NCBI RefSeq assembly: GCF_016862375.1
Contig: NZ_BOMV01000017.1
Span: forward strand, 1 to 59,111
From: Paractinoplanes rishiriensis
Lineage (GTDB): Bacteria; Actinomycetota; Actinomycetes; Mycobacteriales; Micromonosporaceae
DNA length: 59,111 nucleotides
Reading direction: 5' to 3'
The position numbers were made by a program, and so were the translations under genes. How positions within the stretch are numbered: the stretch's first letter is position 1; each line of letters begins with the position of its first letter. Positions 35,646-44,447 of the stretch are shown piece after piece. A model generated the notes under the pieces. It did no database searches. It was not told the DNA's origin and saw only the letters and a program-made list of their open reading frames with translations.

Positions 35646-36595
35646 CGTCCGGCCTCCTGCTTGAAGAGCGACGACACCGTACGCAGGGCGAACGTCGCGA
35701 TGATGATCGTGCCGAGGACGACGATCACGGCGGCCGCGGACGCCCGGCCGTAGTCGTGGGCCTGGTAGAAGATCTGGTAGATGGTGTACGGCAGGTTCGC
35801 CGTGCCCAGCCCGCCCGACGTGATCGTGAAGACCGCGTCGAAGTTCTGCACGATGTAGATCGAGCCGAGCAGCGCACCCAGTTCCAGGTACTGCCGCAGG
35901 TGCGGGAGCGTCATGCTGCGGAAGATCTGCCAGCCGCTGGCGCCGTCGATCCGGGCCGCCTCGATCACGTCCAGCGGGCGGCCCTGCAGCCCGGCCAGCA
36001 GGATCAGCATCATGAACGGGGTCCACTGCCAGACCAGGGCGAAGATGACCGCCCACAGCGGCATGTTGCTGATCCAGTCGGGCTGCGGCGGGTTGTCCGA
36101 GCCGAACAGGCCCCAGATCCAGGTGAGCGCGCCGTTGAACAGGCCGTACTCGGGGTTGTAGAGAGCGTGCTTCCAGATCAGCGCGGCCGCCACCGGCACC
36201 ACCAGGAACGGCGCGATCATCATGGTGCGCACGGCGCCGCGGCCCCGGAACTTGCGGTCCAGCAGCAGCGCGATCCCCAGCCCCAGCAGCAGGCTGATCA
36301 GCACCACACCGGCGGTGAGCAGGATCGTGGTCCAGACCGCGTCCCGCATGTTGACGTCGGTGAAGACCCGCTTGAAGTTGTCGAAGCCGGCGAAGCCGAC
36401 CTCCTCGGGGTAGTAGGCGTTCCAGTCCATGAACGAGATGACCAGGGTGGCCACGAACGGCAACTGGGTCACCACGATCATGAAAATCAGCGCGGGCAGC
36501 AGCGGTGCCCGGCGGGCCCAGGCGGCCGAGCGGCGGGCCGCCGACGGCGGCGGCGGTTCGGTGTCGACGCGGGTCTGCTCAGCGACCGAGGTCAT
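35642..36595 (-). CDS. Carbohydrate ABC transporter permease (MalF type)
   Basis: 317 aa with about six membrane helices after a Pro/Ala/Arg-rich cytoplasmic N-terminus. The EAA-like loop is VIEAARIDGASGWQIFRSMTLPHL. It pairs with the MalG-type subunit encoded next to it (4-bp overlap). The binding-protein gene is 6 nt upstream, so all three are one operon. Confidence 0.92.
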   Translation of the reverse strand: MTSVAEQTRVDTEPPPPSAARRSAAWARRAPLLPALIFMIVVTQLPFVATLVISFMDWNAYYPEEVGFAGFDNFKRVFTDVNMRDAVWTTILLTAGVVLISLLLGLGIALLLDRKFRGRGAVRTMMIAPFLVVPVAAALIWKHALYNPEYGLFNGALTWIWGLFGSDNPPQPDWISNMPLWAVIFALVWQWTPFMMLILLAGLQGRPLDVIEAARIDGASGWQIFRSMTLPHLRQYLELGALLGSIYIVQNFDAVFTITSGGLGTANLPYTIYQIFYQAHDYGRASAAAVIVVLGTIIIATFALRTVSSLFKQEAGR

Positions 36596-36601
36596 GACGG
36601 A

Positions 36602-37972
36602 TCACCCCTGCTCACGGGATTGGTAACGCTCGGCCACGTCCTCGGCGAGCCGCTGGCCGCGTTCGAGGGCCTCGTCGACGCTCATCTGCCCGGCGATCGC
36701 CGAACTCACGTACTGCGACACCTGGGTGCCCAGGTCGGTGAACTCGGGGATGTCGACGAACTGGATGCCGATCGCGGGCCGCGGCTGCACGCCGGGGTTG
36801 CGCGGGTCGGCGCTGCTGATGGCGTCCCGGGTCGGTTCGGCGAACGACGCCGCGACGCCGAGGTAGTCCTGGTTCTCGTAGGTCGACGCGCGCTTGCCGG
36901 CCGGGACGCTGGACCAGCCGACCTGCTGGCCGACCAGTTCCTCGTACTGCCGGCTGGACGCCCAGGAGATGAACTTCCAGGCGTTGTCCTTCTTCTCGCT
37001 GGCCTGCTGGATGCTCCACGACCAGGCGTACAGCCACCCGGCGCTCTTCGTCTTGAGGACGGGCGCCGCCACGTACCCCATCTTGCCCTTGACCGGCGAA
37101 TCGTCGGCCTCGAGCGAACCGGCCGCGCTGGTCGCGTCGTACCACATCGCGGTGTTGCCCTGGACCATGTTGTTGAGGCACTCGGTGAAGCCGGCCTGCG
37201 GCGCGCCGTTCTCGCCGTGCGCGCGCACCAGGTCCACGTAGAACCTGGTCGCCTCGGTGAATTCGGGCGCGTCGACCTTGGGGGTCCAGTCCTGCTCGAA
37301 CCAGGTGCCGCCGAACGTGTTGACCACCGTGGTGAGCGGGGCGAAGATCTGGCCCCAGCCGGGCTGCCCGCGCAGGCAGATGCCGCGCATGCCGGGCTGC
37401 TTGTTGTCCACCCGGGCGGCGATGTCGGCGACCTGCGGCCAGGTCGGGTTGGCCGGCATCTGGATGCCGTTGGCCGCCAGCACGTCCTTGCGGTACATCA
37501 GGAACGACGACTCGCCGTAGAACGGCTGGCCGTACAGCTTGCCGTCGTCCGCGGTCAGCGACTGGGTCATCGGCGGCAGGATGTCGGACTGGTCGAACTG
37601 GGTGTCGGCCGCGACGTACTCGTCCAGCGGGGCGATCCACTTCGACTTCGCGTAGATCGGGATCTCGAAGTTGCTCAGCGAGGCCACGTCGTACTGGCCG
37701 GCCTGGCTGGAGAACTCCTGGCTGATCTTGTCGCGGACGTCGTTCTCGGGCAGCACCGTGAAGTTGACCCGGATGCCGGTCGACTGGGTGAAGTTCGCCT
37801 CGGTGAGCCGCTGGAGGTCGATCATCTGCGGGTTGTTCACCATGAGGACGTTGATCGTGTCCGGCCCGCCCCCACCCGGACCGCCGCCCCACCCCGCGCA
37901 CCCGGTCAGCGTCGCGGCGAGGGTGGCGATGACGGCGACCGCGAGTGCCGGCCGAAGACGCGTACGTGACAT
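36602..37972 (-). CDS. Sugar/polyol-binding lipoprotein of ABC transporter
   Basis: 456 aa. The signal peptide ends in lipobox LTGC (about Cys25), followed by a glycine-rich linker. The mature fold is a family-1 extracellular solute-binding protein: INVLMVNNPQMIDLQRL, then YGQPFYGESSFLMYRKDVL and WLYAWSWSIQQASEKKD, similar to polyol (sorbitol/mannitol) binders. GGAGG is close to the ATG. The exact ligand is uncertain. Confidence 0.88.
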   Translation of the reverse strand: MSRTRLRPALAVAVIATLAATLTGCAGWGGGPGGGGPDTINVLMVNNPQMIDLQRLTEANFTQSTGIRVNFTVLPENDVRDKISQEFSSQAGQYDVASLSNFEIPIYAKSKWIAPLDEYVAADTQFDQSDILPPMTQSLTADDGKLYGQPFYGESSFLMYRKDVLAANGIQMPANPTWPQVADIAARVDNKQPGMRGICLRGQPGWGQIFAPLTTVVNTFGGTWFEQDWTPKVDAPEFTEATRFYVDLVRAHGENGAPQAGFTECLNNMVQGNTAMWYDATSAAGSLEADDSPVKGKMGYVAAPVLKTKSAGWLYAWSWSIQQASEKKDNAWKFISWASSRQYEELVGQQVGWSSVPAGKRASTYENQDYLGVAASFAEPTRDAISSADPRNPGVQPRPAIGIQFVDIPEFTDLGTQVSQYVSSAIAGQMSVDEALERGQRLAEDVAERYQSREQG

Positions 37973-38001
37973 GGGGCCTCCCCGTCGAGGCTTGCGTCGT
38001 C

Positions 38002-38067
38002 ACCGGCAAATGTGATGCCGGTTACACACCGGCCCCCAGTAGATGCCTGAGATCGACACAATGTCAA
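38002..38067 (-). promoter_or_regulatory. Promoter and operator-like palindrome of the sugar ABC operon
   Basis: On the minus strand TTGACA (38067-38062), an 18-bp spacer and TCTACT (38043-38038) form a promoter. Downstream, ACCGGCA (38002-38008) and TGCCGGT (38016-38022) form a perfect 7-bp inverted repeat with a 7-bp centre, well placed for a LacI- or DeoR-type repressor. No regulator gene is adjacent. Confidence 0.6.
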
Positions 38068-38119
38068 CCGTTCGTCACGCTCCGCTGCATAAACGGACGT
38101 CAACGCATCACCGGACGTC

Positions 38120-38332
38120 CTAAATCGACACGACGCGGGCCTTCCGGCCGAACACCTCGACCACGTCGCCGGGGTGCAACTGGCGCCCGCGACGCACATC
38201 TACCTCGCCGTTCACGGTCACGTCGCCGGAGGCGATCAGGATCTTTCCCTCGCCGCCGGTGTCGATGAGATCCGCCAGCTTGAGGAACTGTCCGAGTCTG
38301 ATCATGTCGCCGTCGATCGGCACGTCACGCAT
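38120..38332 (-). CDS. S4-domain RNA-binding protein (YbcJ-like)
   Basis: 70 aa made up of a single S4 domain: IRLGQFLKLADLIDTGGEGK, then VTVNGEVDVRRGRQLHPGDVVEV. Such small proteins bind structured RNA such as rRNA or tRNA. It is transcribed alone, divergently from the YcnI-like gene. Its role in the cell is not clear. Confidence 0.9.
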   Translation of the reverse strand: MRDVPIDGDMIRLGQFLKLADLIDTGGEGKILIASGDVTVNGEVDVRRGRQLHPGDVVEVFGRKARVVSI

Positions 38333-38412
38333 CCCGCCATCTTCGCCGACGAGCCGGAAAAAGATGTGGTTGGCGGTTGAACCTTTCCGCGGTGAGATCC
38401 GAACTACCCGTC

Positions 38413-39198
38413 GTGAGGAACTTCCGGATAGCCCAACGGGCGGCCCTCCCCACCATGGCCGCGGTCCTCGGCGCGCTCTTCGCCACCCCGGCCCTTGCCG
38501 ACGTGACGGTCTCCCCCAAGACCGCCGTGCAGGGCAGTGGCGACAACCTGACCTTCACCGTGACCAACGACGGCACCCAGCCGCTGCAGACCGTCAGACT
38601 GACCTGGCCCAAGGACACCCCGGTGGCCGAGGTCTATCCGCTCTCGGTCGACAACTGGGCGCCGCGCATCGACATACAGAAGCTGGCGACCCCGCTCAAG
38701 CAGATCCACGGCGCGACGCCGGTGACCGAAGTTGCCGAGTCGATCACCTGGCTCGCGATGCCCGGCAAGGCACTGGCGCCGGGCAAGTCGGCCAAACTGT
38801 CGATCGCGATCGGGCCGCTGCCGACGCTCAGCTCGATGAAGTTCACGGTCTACACCACGTACCCCGACGGCAAGGCCGGCCCGACGATGCCTGCCTCGAT
38901 CGCGCTGGCCCCCGGGGTTGCCGGGCCGAACGGCACCGGCCACCATCCCGGCAACGCAGCCGAGGACGCACTGTTCGCGGACGTCGTCGCCGACGCCACC
39001 CGGGGCCCGTCGATCGCCTCGATGGGCGGCTGGGTGTTCGGCGGTCTGGTGCTGATCGGCGCCCTGTTCTACTTCTGGCGCGGCCGGCACCGCGCCGAGG
39101 AGGACGACGAGCCGGATGAGGAAGACCGCAAGCAGTCCGAGTCCGCCGAGGAAACCAAGGAGCCGGTGGCGGCCGGCAAATGGAGCCTGAAGGGCTGA
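38413..39198 (+). CDS. YcnI/DUF1775-like membrane-anchored exported protein
   Basis: 261 aa from GTG 38413 (TTG 38377 and GTG 38392 are alternatives). The signal peptide ends in ATPALA-DV. A DUF1775-like beta domain begins DVTVSPKTAVQGSGDNLTF and includes PLQTVRLTWPKD and YTTYPDGKAG. A C-terminal membrane helix (VFGGLVLIGALFYF) and a charged E/D/K tail follow. Members are linked to copper handling in other bacteria, but copper ligands are not obvious here: the usual first mature His is replaced by Asp. Confidence 0.8.
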   Translation: MRNFRIAQRAALPTMAAVLGALFATPALADVTVSPKTAVQGSGDNLTFTVTNDGTQPLQTVRLTWPKDTPVAEVYPLSVDNWAPRIDIQKLATPLKQIHGATPVTEVAESITWLAMPGKALAPGKSAKLSIAIGPLPTLSSMKFTVYTTYPDGKAGPTMPASIALAPGVAGPNGTGHHPGNAAEDALFADVVADATRGPSIASMGGWVFGGLVLIGALFYFWRGRHRAEEDDEPDEEDRKQSESAEETKEPVAAGKWSLKG

Positions 39199-39307
39199 CG
39201 AGGACTCCCGCGATGGTGGACGCGGGCGGAATGTCGTGATGATGCGCGTGGGGCGCGGAACACGACCTGCGAGTGGGGTCAATTGGGCATGACCCGCGAC
39301 TCGCGGA

Positions 39308-39346
39308 CGAGCCGGGGTGGGAGAAGGCCTCTCCCGCCCCGGCTCG
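39308..39346. terminator. Long bidirectional hairpin between convergent genes
   Basis: CGAGCCGGGG (39308-39317) pairs with CCCCGGCTCG (39337-39346), then a T-G pair, then GGGAGA with TCTCCC, around a 5-nt loop. This gives a 17-pair stem. It lies between the convergent YcnI-like and DHH genes. It has no U-tract on either strand. Confidence 0.7.
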
Positions 39347-39368
39347 AAATACGTTTCCCGGCCGAAAC

Positions 39369-40307
39369 TCAGACCGAGACGGTCCGCGGTGACTTCAGCG
39401 CGTCGATGATCTCGCGTTCCACCCGTTCCGAGTCCGCGTGCGGGACCTGGCAGGTGCCGGCCGCGAGGTGCCCGCCCCCGCCGTAGCGCAGCATGACCTC
39501 GCCGACGTCCACCGGCGAGGTGCGGTCGAGGATCGACTTGCCGCAGGCGAACACGGTGTTCAGCTTCTGCCGGCCCCAGATCACGTGCATCGACACCCGG
39601 GACTCGGGGAACAGCGCGTACACCATGAACCGGTTGCCGGCGTGGATGACCTCCTCCTCGCGCAGGTCGACCACCACCACGTCGCCGTCCACGTGGCTCA
39701 CCCGCTTGAGCTGGTCCACGAACAGGTCGGACTGGTCGCGGAACAGGTCGGCGCGCTCCTTGACGTCCGGCAGCGCCAGGATCCCCGCCACCTCGTCGTG
39801 CTCGATGCAGGCGTCGATCAGCTGCATCATCAGCTGGTAGTTGGAGATCCGGAACTCCCGGAACCGGCCCAGCCCGGTGCGGCTGTCCATCAGGAAGTTC
39901 ATCAGCGTCCAGCCCTGCGGGTGCAGGATGTCGTCCAGCGTGTAGTCGGCCGAGTCGGCCTGGTCGACCGCGCGCATCAGCTCGTCGGACACCTTGGGGA
40001 AGCGCTTCCTGCCGCCGAAGTGTTCGTAGATCACCCGGGCCGCCGACGGCGCGTCCGCGTCGATCACATGGTTCGACAGGCCGCCCTCGTTGCGCAGGGT
40101 CTCCGAGTGGTGGTGGTCGAACACCATGTGCGCGCCCGGAGCGTACGGCAGATTGGTCAGGATGTCGTTGTCGGTGACCTCGACCTCGCCGTCCTGCACG
40201 TCCTTGGGGTGGACGAACTTGATCTCGTCGATCATGTCCAGGTGCCGCAGGAGCACCGCGCAGACCAAGCCGTCGAAGTCGCTCCGGGTTACCAGCCGGT
40301 ACCTCAC
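39369..40307 (-). CDS. DHH-family phosphoesterase
   Basis: 312 aa from GTG 40307, with GAGGGGGG 4 nt upstream. Metal-binding motifs are SDFDG at the N-terminus, DHHHSE for the DHH triad, and a C-terminal DHHA1-like GGGGHLAAGTC. DHH proteins hydrolyse phosphodiesters such as pApA, cyclic dinucleotides or oligoribonucleotides, and some hydrolyse polyphosphate. The substrate cannot be assigned from the sequence. It is divergent from zwf. Confidence 0.88.
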   Translation of the reverse strand: MRYRLVTRSDFDGLVCAVLLRHLDMIDEIKFVHPKDVQDGEVEVTDNDILTNLPYAPGAHMVFDHHHSETLRNEGGLSNHVIDADAPSAARVIYEHFGGRKRFPKVSDELMRAVDQADSADYTLDDILHPQGWTLMNFLMDSRTGLGRFREFRISNYQLMMQLIDACIEHDEVAGILALPDVKERADLFRDQSDLFVDQLKRVSHVDGDVVVVDLREEEVIHAGNRFMVYALFPESRVSMHVIWGRQKLNTVFACGKSILDRTSPVDVGEVMLRYGGGGHLAAGTCQVPHADSERVEREIIDALKSPRTVSV

Positions 40308-40458
40308 GTGTCCCCCCTCGGTGCTTTCCGATTAGACCCAGTCTGCCACTTTTGTCGCTGAGGGCCTGGTCGCATCGAGGGATGGATCTGAACCACGGGG
40401 TTGGCGCACTGCGTAAGGTTTCCTCGGATGGTTCCAACGGTCGGAGGATTCGCAGACG

Positions 40459-41955
40459 ATGGACAACGCCCCGCAGCTCATTCAGGAGCGCAGCGCCCCA
40501 CCAGCCACACTGGTGATCTTCGGTGCCTCGGGTGACCTGACCCGCCGAAAACTGCTGCCGGCCGTCGAGAGCCTGGCCCGCCACAACCGCCTGCCCGCCG
40601 AGTTCGCGCTCGTCGGCGTCGCGCGCACCCCCATGGCCGACGAGGAGTTCGCCAGCAGCGCGCTGGGTGTCTCCCGCAGCCTCTCGGACAAAGCTCAGCT
40701 CCAGGGCGGAATCAGGTACGTTTCCGGCGGCTACGACGACCCGGCCACCTACAAGCGGCTCGCCGAGGTGCTCGACGAGCTGGACGCCACCCGCGGCACC
40801 TCCGGCAACCGGCTGTTCTATCTGTCCACGCCGGCCGAGGCGTTCGAGCCGGTGATCAACGGGCTGGCCGGCGCCGGGCTCAACCACGCCCGGGAGGACT
40901 CGTTCGCCCGCCTGGTGATCGAGAAGCCGTACGGCCGCGACCTGGAGACGGCCCGCGAGCTGGACGCCGTGGTGCACAGCGCGTTCGACGAGCCGCAGGT
41001 CTTCCGGATCGACCACTACCTGGGCAAGGACACCGTGCAGAACGTCCTGGCCCTGCGCTTCGCCAACTCGATCTTCCAGCCCATCTGGGACCGCTCCTGG
41101 GTCGACCACGTGCAGATCACCGTGGCCGAGACGCTGGGCGTCGGCACCCGCGGCGGCTTCTACGAGCACGCCGGCGCGATGCGCGACATCGTGCAGAACC
41201 ACGTGCTCCAGGTGCTCGCGCTGGCCCTCATGGAGCCGCCCGCCTCGTTCGACGCCGAGGGCCTGCGCAACGAGAAGGTGAAACTGCTCCAGGCCATCCG
41301 GCTGCCCACCAACCGGGACATCGCCGACCTCGCGGTCCGCGGCCAGTACACCCGCGGCGGCACCCGGCAGGACCTGATGGCCGGCTACCGCGAGGAGGTG
41401 GGCGTCGACCCGCTGTCGCGCACCGAGACGTACGCGGCCATGCGGCTCAACGTCGACAACTGGCGCTGGGCCGGGGTTCCTTTTTACGTGCGTACAGGTA
41501 AGCGTTTGCCTGCCCGGGTCACCGAGGTGGCCCTGCAGTTCCAGCGCCCGCCGCACCTGCCCATCCCGCAGGACCAGCTCACCGGGCTCGAGGCGGACGC
41601 GCTGATCCTGCGGATCCAGCCCAACGAGGGCATCTCGCTGCGCTTCGGCGCCAAGGTCCCCGGCCACTCCTTCCGGGTGCGCACGGCCAGCATGGATTTC
41701 TCGTACGAGCAGACGTTCGCCGAGGAATCACCGGAGGCGTACGAGCGCCTGCTCCTGGACGCGCTGCTCGGCGACCCCACGCTGTTCATCCGCTCCGACG
41801 AGGTGGAGCAGTGCTGGCGGATCGTCGACCCGATCATCGAACACTGGGCGAACGACCCGTCGCCGATCCCGACCTACGAGGCCGCCTCCTGGGGCCCGAC
41901 CGACGCCGAGCGCCTGATCGACCGCTCCGGCCGGCACTGGCGCGACAGCCGCTGA
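40459..41955 (+). CDS. zwf: Glucose-6-phosphate dehydrogenase
   Basis: 498 aa. The NADP-binding motif IFGASGDLTRRKLLP is near the N-terminus. EKPYGRD and the substrate-binding RIDHYLGKDTVQN contain the catalytic His/Asp pair. A GGAGG box at 40442-40446 precedes the ATG by about 12 nt. It makes 6-phosphogluconolactone and NADPH in the oxidative pentose phosphate pathway. No tal, tkt, opcA or pgl genes are adjacent, unlike the usual actinobacterial zwf cluster, so this may be a second copy. Confidence 0.96.
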   Translation: MDNAPQLIQERSAPPATLVIFGASGDLTRRKLLPAVESLARHNRLPAEFALVGVARTPMADEEFASSALGVSRSLSDKAQLQGGIRYVSGGYDDPATYKRLAEVLDELDATRGTSGNRLFYLSTPAEAFEPVINGLAGAGLNHAREDSFARLVIEKPYGRDLETARELDAVVHSAFDEPQVFRIDHYLGKDTVQNVLALRFANSIFQPIWDRSWVDHVQITVAETLGVGTRGGFYEHAGAMRDIVQNHVLQVLALALMEPPASFDAEGLRNEKVKLLQAIRLPTNRDIADLAVRGQYTRGGTRQDLMAGYREEVGVDPLSRTETYAAMRLNVDNWRWAGVPFYVRTGKRLPARVTEVALQFQRPPHLPIPQDQLTGLEADALILRIQPNEGISLRFGAKVPGHSFRVRTASMDFSYEQTFAEESPEAYERLLLDALLGDPTLFIRSDEVEQCWRIVDPIIEHWANDPSPIPTYEAASWGPTDAERLIDRSGRHWRDSR

Positions 41956-41979
41956 CCCCGGCGGTCCGGCCGGGCGGGC

Positions 41980-43047
41980 TCAGTCCCGTCCGGCCAGGCT
42001 CTCCGCGGCGATCTCCAGCAGCGCGGGTACGGCGGAGCCGTCCCTGGCGGGGGCGGCCGGGAACGGCTCCGGGTCCAGGCAGCGGTCGAGCAGCAGCTCG
42101 ACCAGCGCGGCTTGGCTGACGATCGCGTCCGGGTCGGCGCTGCCGGGCAGGATGCGCACCTCGACGGTGTCCCGGTGCGGGGCGTCGGTCAGCAGTTGGG
42201 TGAGGTTGACGTCGAAGAACTTGGTCAGCTCGCCCGCGGTGGCCGCCGCGCGCAGCGTTGCGGTGTCCGGTTCGGCCGCGTCGGCCGCGGCCACCAGTTG
42301 CGCCGGCAGCGGGGCCAGCCGGCGACAGGCCGGGTTGGTGCGCAGCACCGCGCGCAGCGGCTCCCGCCAGTGCGCGAACAGCCGCACCACGTTGGCCAGC
42401 GCCCGCGGCGCGCGGAACGGGCCGCCGTCCAGGTGCAGGTGCACGGCCGCCTCGTGGGGCACCGTGAAGCCCAGCTCGCGGGCCGGGCCGAGCAGCTCGT
42501 CGAGCGCGTCGCGGTGACCGGTGGCCAGCGGCGGGGTGATCAGCTCGCACGGGCGTTCGCGCTCGCCCCCCTGCGGTGCGGCCAGCGCGATGGTGGTGCC
42601 GGCCGGGTCGTCCAGCCGCAGGATCTCGCCGAAGCGCTGCACCGGGGTGCCCCACAGCTTCGCCGCCGCGTCCAGCACCGTGTCCAGGCCGCCGCCCGGG
42701 TCGCCGTGGGCGGCCAGCAGGTGCAGCAGCCGGGCGTCGTCGCTGAGCACCCGGAACCAGCCCGGCCGGGCCGGTGCCCGCGGGTCCAGGCCGGCCACCA
42801 GGGTGATGTCGTCGACCAGGGTGACCAGCGGGGTGCCGTCGGCGCGCAGCACCTCGAAGCCCTGGGTCAGATGCAGGAACCGTCCCAGGCCGGGGACCAG
42901 GGACGGTTCGCTGTCGTGGTGCCACACCGGCCGCACCCGGCCGCCGCAACCGGCGGCCAGGTGCGTGGCCAGGGTGAGCCGGCTGGCCCCCGCGGGGGCC
43001 AGCAGCTCGATCTCGAACCCGATGCGCCGGTGCAGCTCCGGGGTCAC
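41980..43047 (-). CDS. Amidoligase (Amidoligase_2-type)
   Basis: 355 aa from GTG 43047, overlapping the upstream stop (GTGA). Motifs of the glutamine-synthetase-like amidoligase superfamily are visible: RIGFEIELLAP (GxExE-like), CELITPPL (E-x-x-S/T-P-P-L) and AAVHLHLDGG (H-x-H). The family forms amide or isopeptide bonds between carboxylates and amines using ATP. It is the last gene of a three-gene operon with a sigma factor and a repeat-bearing membrane protein. No signal peptide is seen, so it acts in the cytoplasm. Confidence 0.8.
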   Translation of the reverse strand: MTPELHRRIGFEIELLAPAGASRLTLATHLAAGCGGRVRPVWHHDSEPSLVPGLGRFLHLTQGFEVLRADGTPLVTLVDDITLVAGLDPRAPARPGWFRVLSDDARLLHLLAAHGDPGGGLDTVLDAAAKLWGTPVQRFGEILRLDDPAGTTIALAAPQGGERERPCELITPPLATGHRDALDELLGPARELGFTVPHEAAVHLHLDGGPFRAPRALANVVRLFAHWREPLRAVLRTNPACRRLAPLPAQLVAAADAAEPDTATLRAAATAGELTKFFDVNLTQLLTDAPHRDTVEVRILPGSADPDAIVSQAALVELLLDRCLDPEPFPAAPARDGSAVPALLEIAAESLAGRD

Positions 43048-43883
43048 GGCTTGATCGGCAGCGTCTCGCCGGCCAGCAGCTTCTTGCCGCCCGCGATCTT
43101 GGCGTCGTACGGGGTCTTGAGCTTCCACAGCGTGGCCAGTTCGACCGCGTCGTCGTAGTCGTAACCCTCGTCGAAGAACTTCCCGACCGCGCGCTCGTCC
43201 TTGGCCGACTCGACGTTCTCCGGCTTGGGCTTGATCGGCAGCGTCTCGCCGGCGTCCAGCTTCCTGCCGGCGGCGACCTTGGCGTCGTACGGCTCGTCGA
43301 GCTTCCACAGCTCGGCCAGCCGCACCGCGTCCTCGTACGTGTATCCGGCCTCGAAGAAGATCCGGGCCCAGGCGTACTGCTCCTCGGTGATCGGACTGCC
43401 CTGGTCGGTCGGCTCCGGCGCGTCCGGGGTGGCCGGGAACGGCAGCGTCTCGCCGGCCAGCAGACGCCGGCCCGCCTCCGCCTTGACCCGGCCGGTCTCC
43501 TCGTCCTTCATCTGCCACAGGACGGCCAGCCGCTGGGCGTCGTCCCAGTCGTAGCCGGCGCCGAAGTAGGCGGCCCAGTACCGTTCCAGGTCGGCCTCGG
43601 CGGACGAGACCGACGGGGCCACCGAGGACGGCGCGACGGCCGGCGCGCCGGCATAGATGGTGGAGTCGGCCGGGGCGTTGCCGGCCAGGATGTTCGGCAG
43701 CTGGGTGGCGCCGGCGATCAGGCCGACCCCCAGGAAGGCGGAGCCGGCCACCGCGACGGTGCGGCGGCGGCGCTGGTATTTGCGGGACAGCTCCTGCACC
43801 CGCGCGAACACCGCGACCGGGTCGGGAGTCTGGTTCTCCTGGGTCTCGAAGGCCTCGCGCAGCTGGTCTGCGTGCTCGGTCAC
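43044..43883 (-). CDS. Membrane protein with three extracytoplasmic repeats
   Basis: 279 aa from GTG 43883 (GTGA overlap with the sigma gene). About 42 cytoplasmic residues end in RRRR. A membrane segment (43-65) is followed by a Ala/Pro/Ser linker, then three repeats (about 101-149, 169-219, 231-279). Each has an F-x-x-G-Y-x-x-x-D-A-x-x-L-A-x-L-W helix and ends with AGETLPI or AGETLPF. The layout recalls an anti-sigma factor, but no zinc-binding or RsbW motif is seen. The repeat is not a family I recognise. Confidence 0.75.
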   Translation of the reverse strand: MTEHADQLREAFETQENQTPDPVAVFARVQELSRKYQRRRRTVAVAGSAFLGVGLIAGATQLPNILAGNAPADSTIYAGAPAVAPSSVAPSVSSAEADLERYWAAYFGAGYDWDDAQRLAVLWQMKDEETGRVKAEAGRRLLAGETLPFPATPDAPEPTDQGSPITEEQYAWARIFFEAGYTYEDAVRLAELWKLDEPYDAKVAAGRKLDAGETLPIKPKPENVESAKDERAVGKFFDEGYDYDDAVELATLWKLKTPYDAKIAGGKKLLAGETLPIKP

Positions 43884-44401
43884 GACTTCTCCTCGGCGTG
43901 GATCCGTTCCTGCCGCTCCGAGAGGCGGAGCGTCCTGAGCGCCCTCGACGCATGGCTGCGCACCGTGGCCGGCGCGCAGCCGAGCAGGTCCGCGATCTGC
44001 TCGTCCTCGAGCTGCTCGTAGTAGCGCAGCACGAGCACGGCCCGTTGCTTGCGGCCCAGCGAGGCGAGACGGTTCCACAGCGCGTCCGCCTCGACCACGC
44101 CGTCGGCGTGGTCGTGCGCCCCGCCGCGGGCGTCGTCGAGATCGGTCAGCCGCTCGCCGACGGCGTGCACGTTCCGGAACGCCCAGCTGCGCCGCCACGA
44201 CAGGTACTCGTTGAGCACCATGCGCCGCACGTACGCCTCTGGCGAATCCGACTCGCTGATCCGCCGCCACCGGACCTGAGCCCTGGCCAGCACCTCCTGC
44301 ACGACATCCTGAGCGAGTTCCCGGTCACCGGTGAGGACGACCGCGTACCGCAGCAGGCTGGGGAGCCGGGCCATCGCGAATTGCTCGAAGGTCACAATCA
44401 C
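43880..44401 (-). CDS. ECF sigma factor, SigE-family
   Basis: 173 aa from GTG 44401; GGGGAG lies 7-8 nt upstream. Region 2 has DRELAQDVVQEVLARAQVRW and region 4 has LASLGRKQRAVLVLRYYEQLEDEQIADLLGCAPATVRSHASRAL, typical of the actinomycete SigE family (50S-like ECF). It directs RNA polymerase to specific promoters, and it probably controls its own operon. It overlaps the repeat protein gene by 4 bp. Confidence 0.93.
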   Translation of the reverse strand: MIVTFEQFAMARLPSLLRYAVVLTGDRELAQDVVQEVLARAQVRWRRISESDSPEAYVRRMVLNEYLSWRRSWAFRNVHAVGERLTDLDDARGGAHDHADGVVEADALWNRLASLGRKQRAVLVLRYYEQLEDEQIADLLGCAPATVRSHASRALRTLRLSERQERIHAEEKS

Positions 44402-44447
44402 TAGGACGCTCCCCGCACGCCGGCTGTGCAGTTGCCGTGCGAACTTT

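Noticed and set aside
38404..41667. 1087-codon minus-strand ORF
   Set aside because: Shadow of the YcnI-like, DHH and zwf genes, which have recognised motifs in their own frames.
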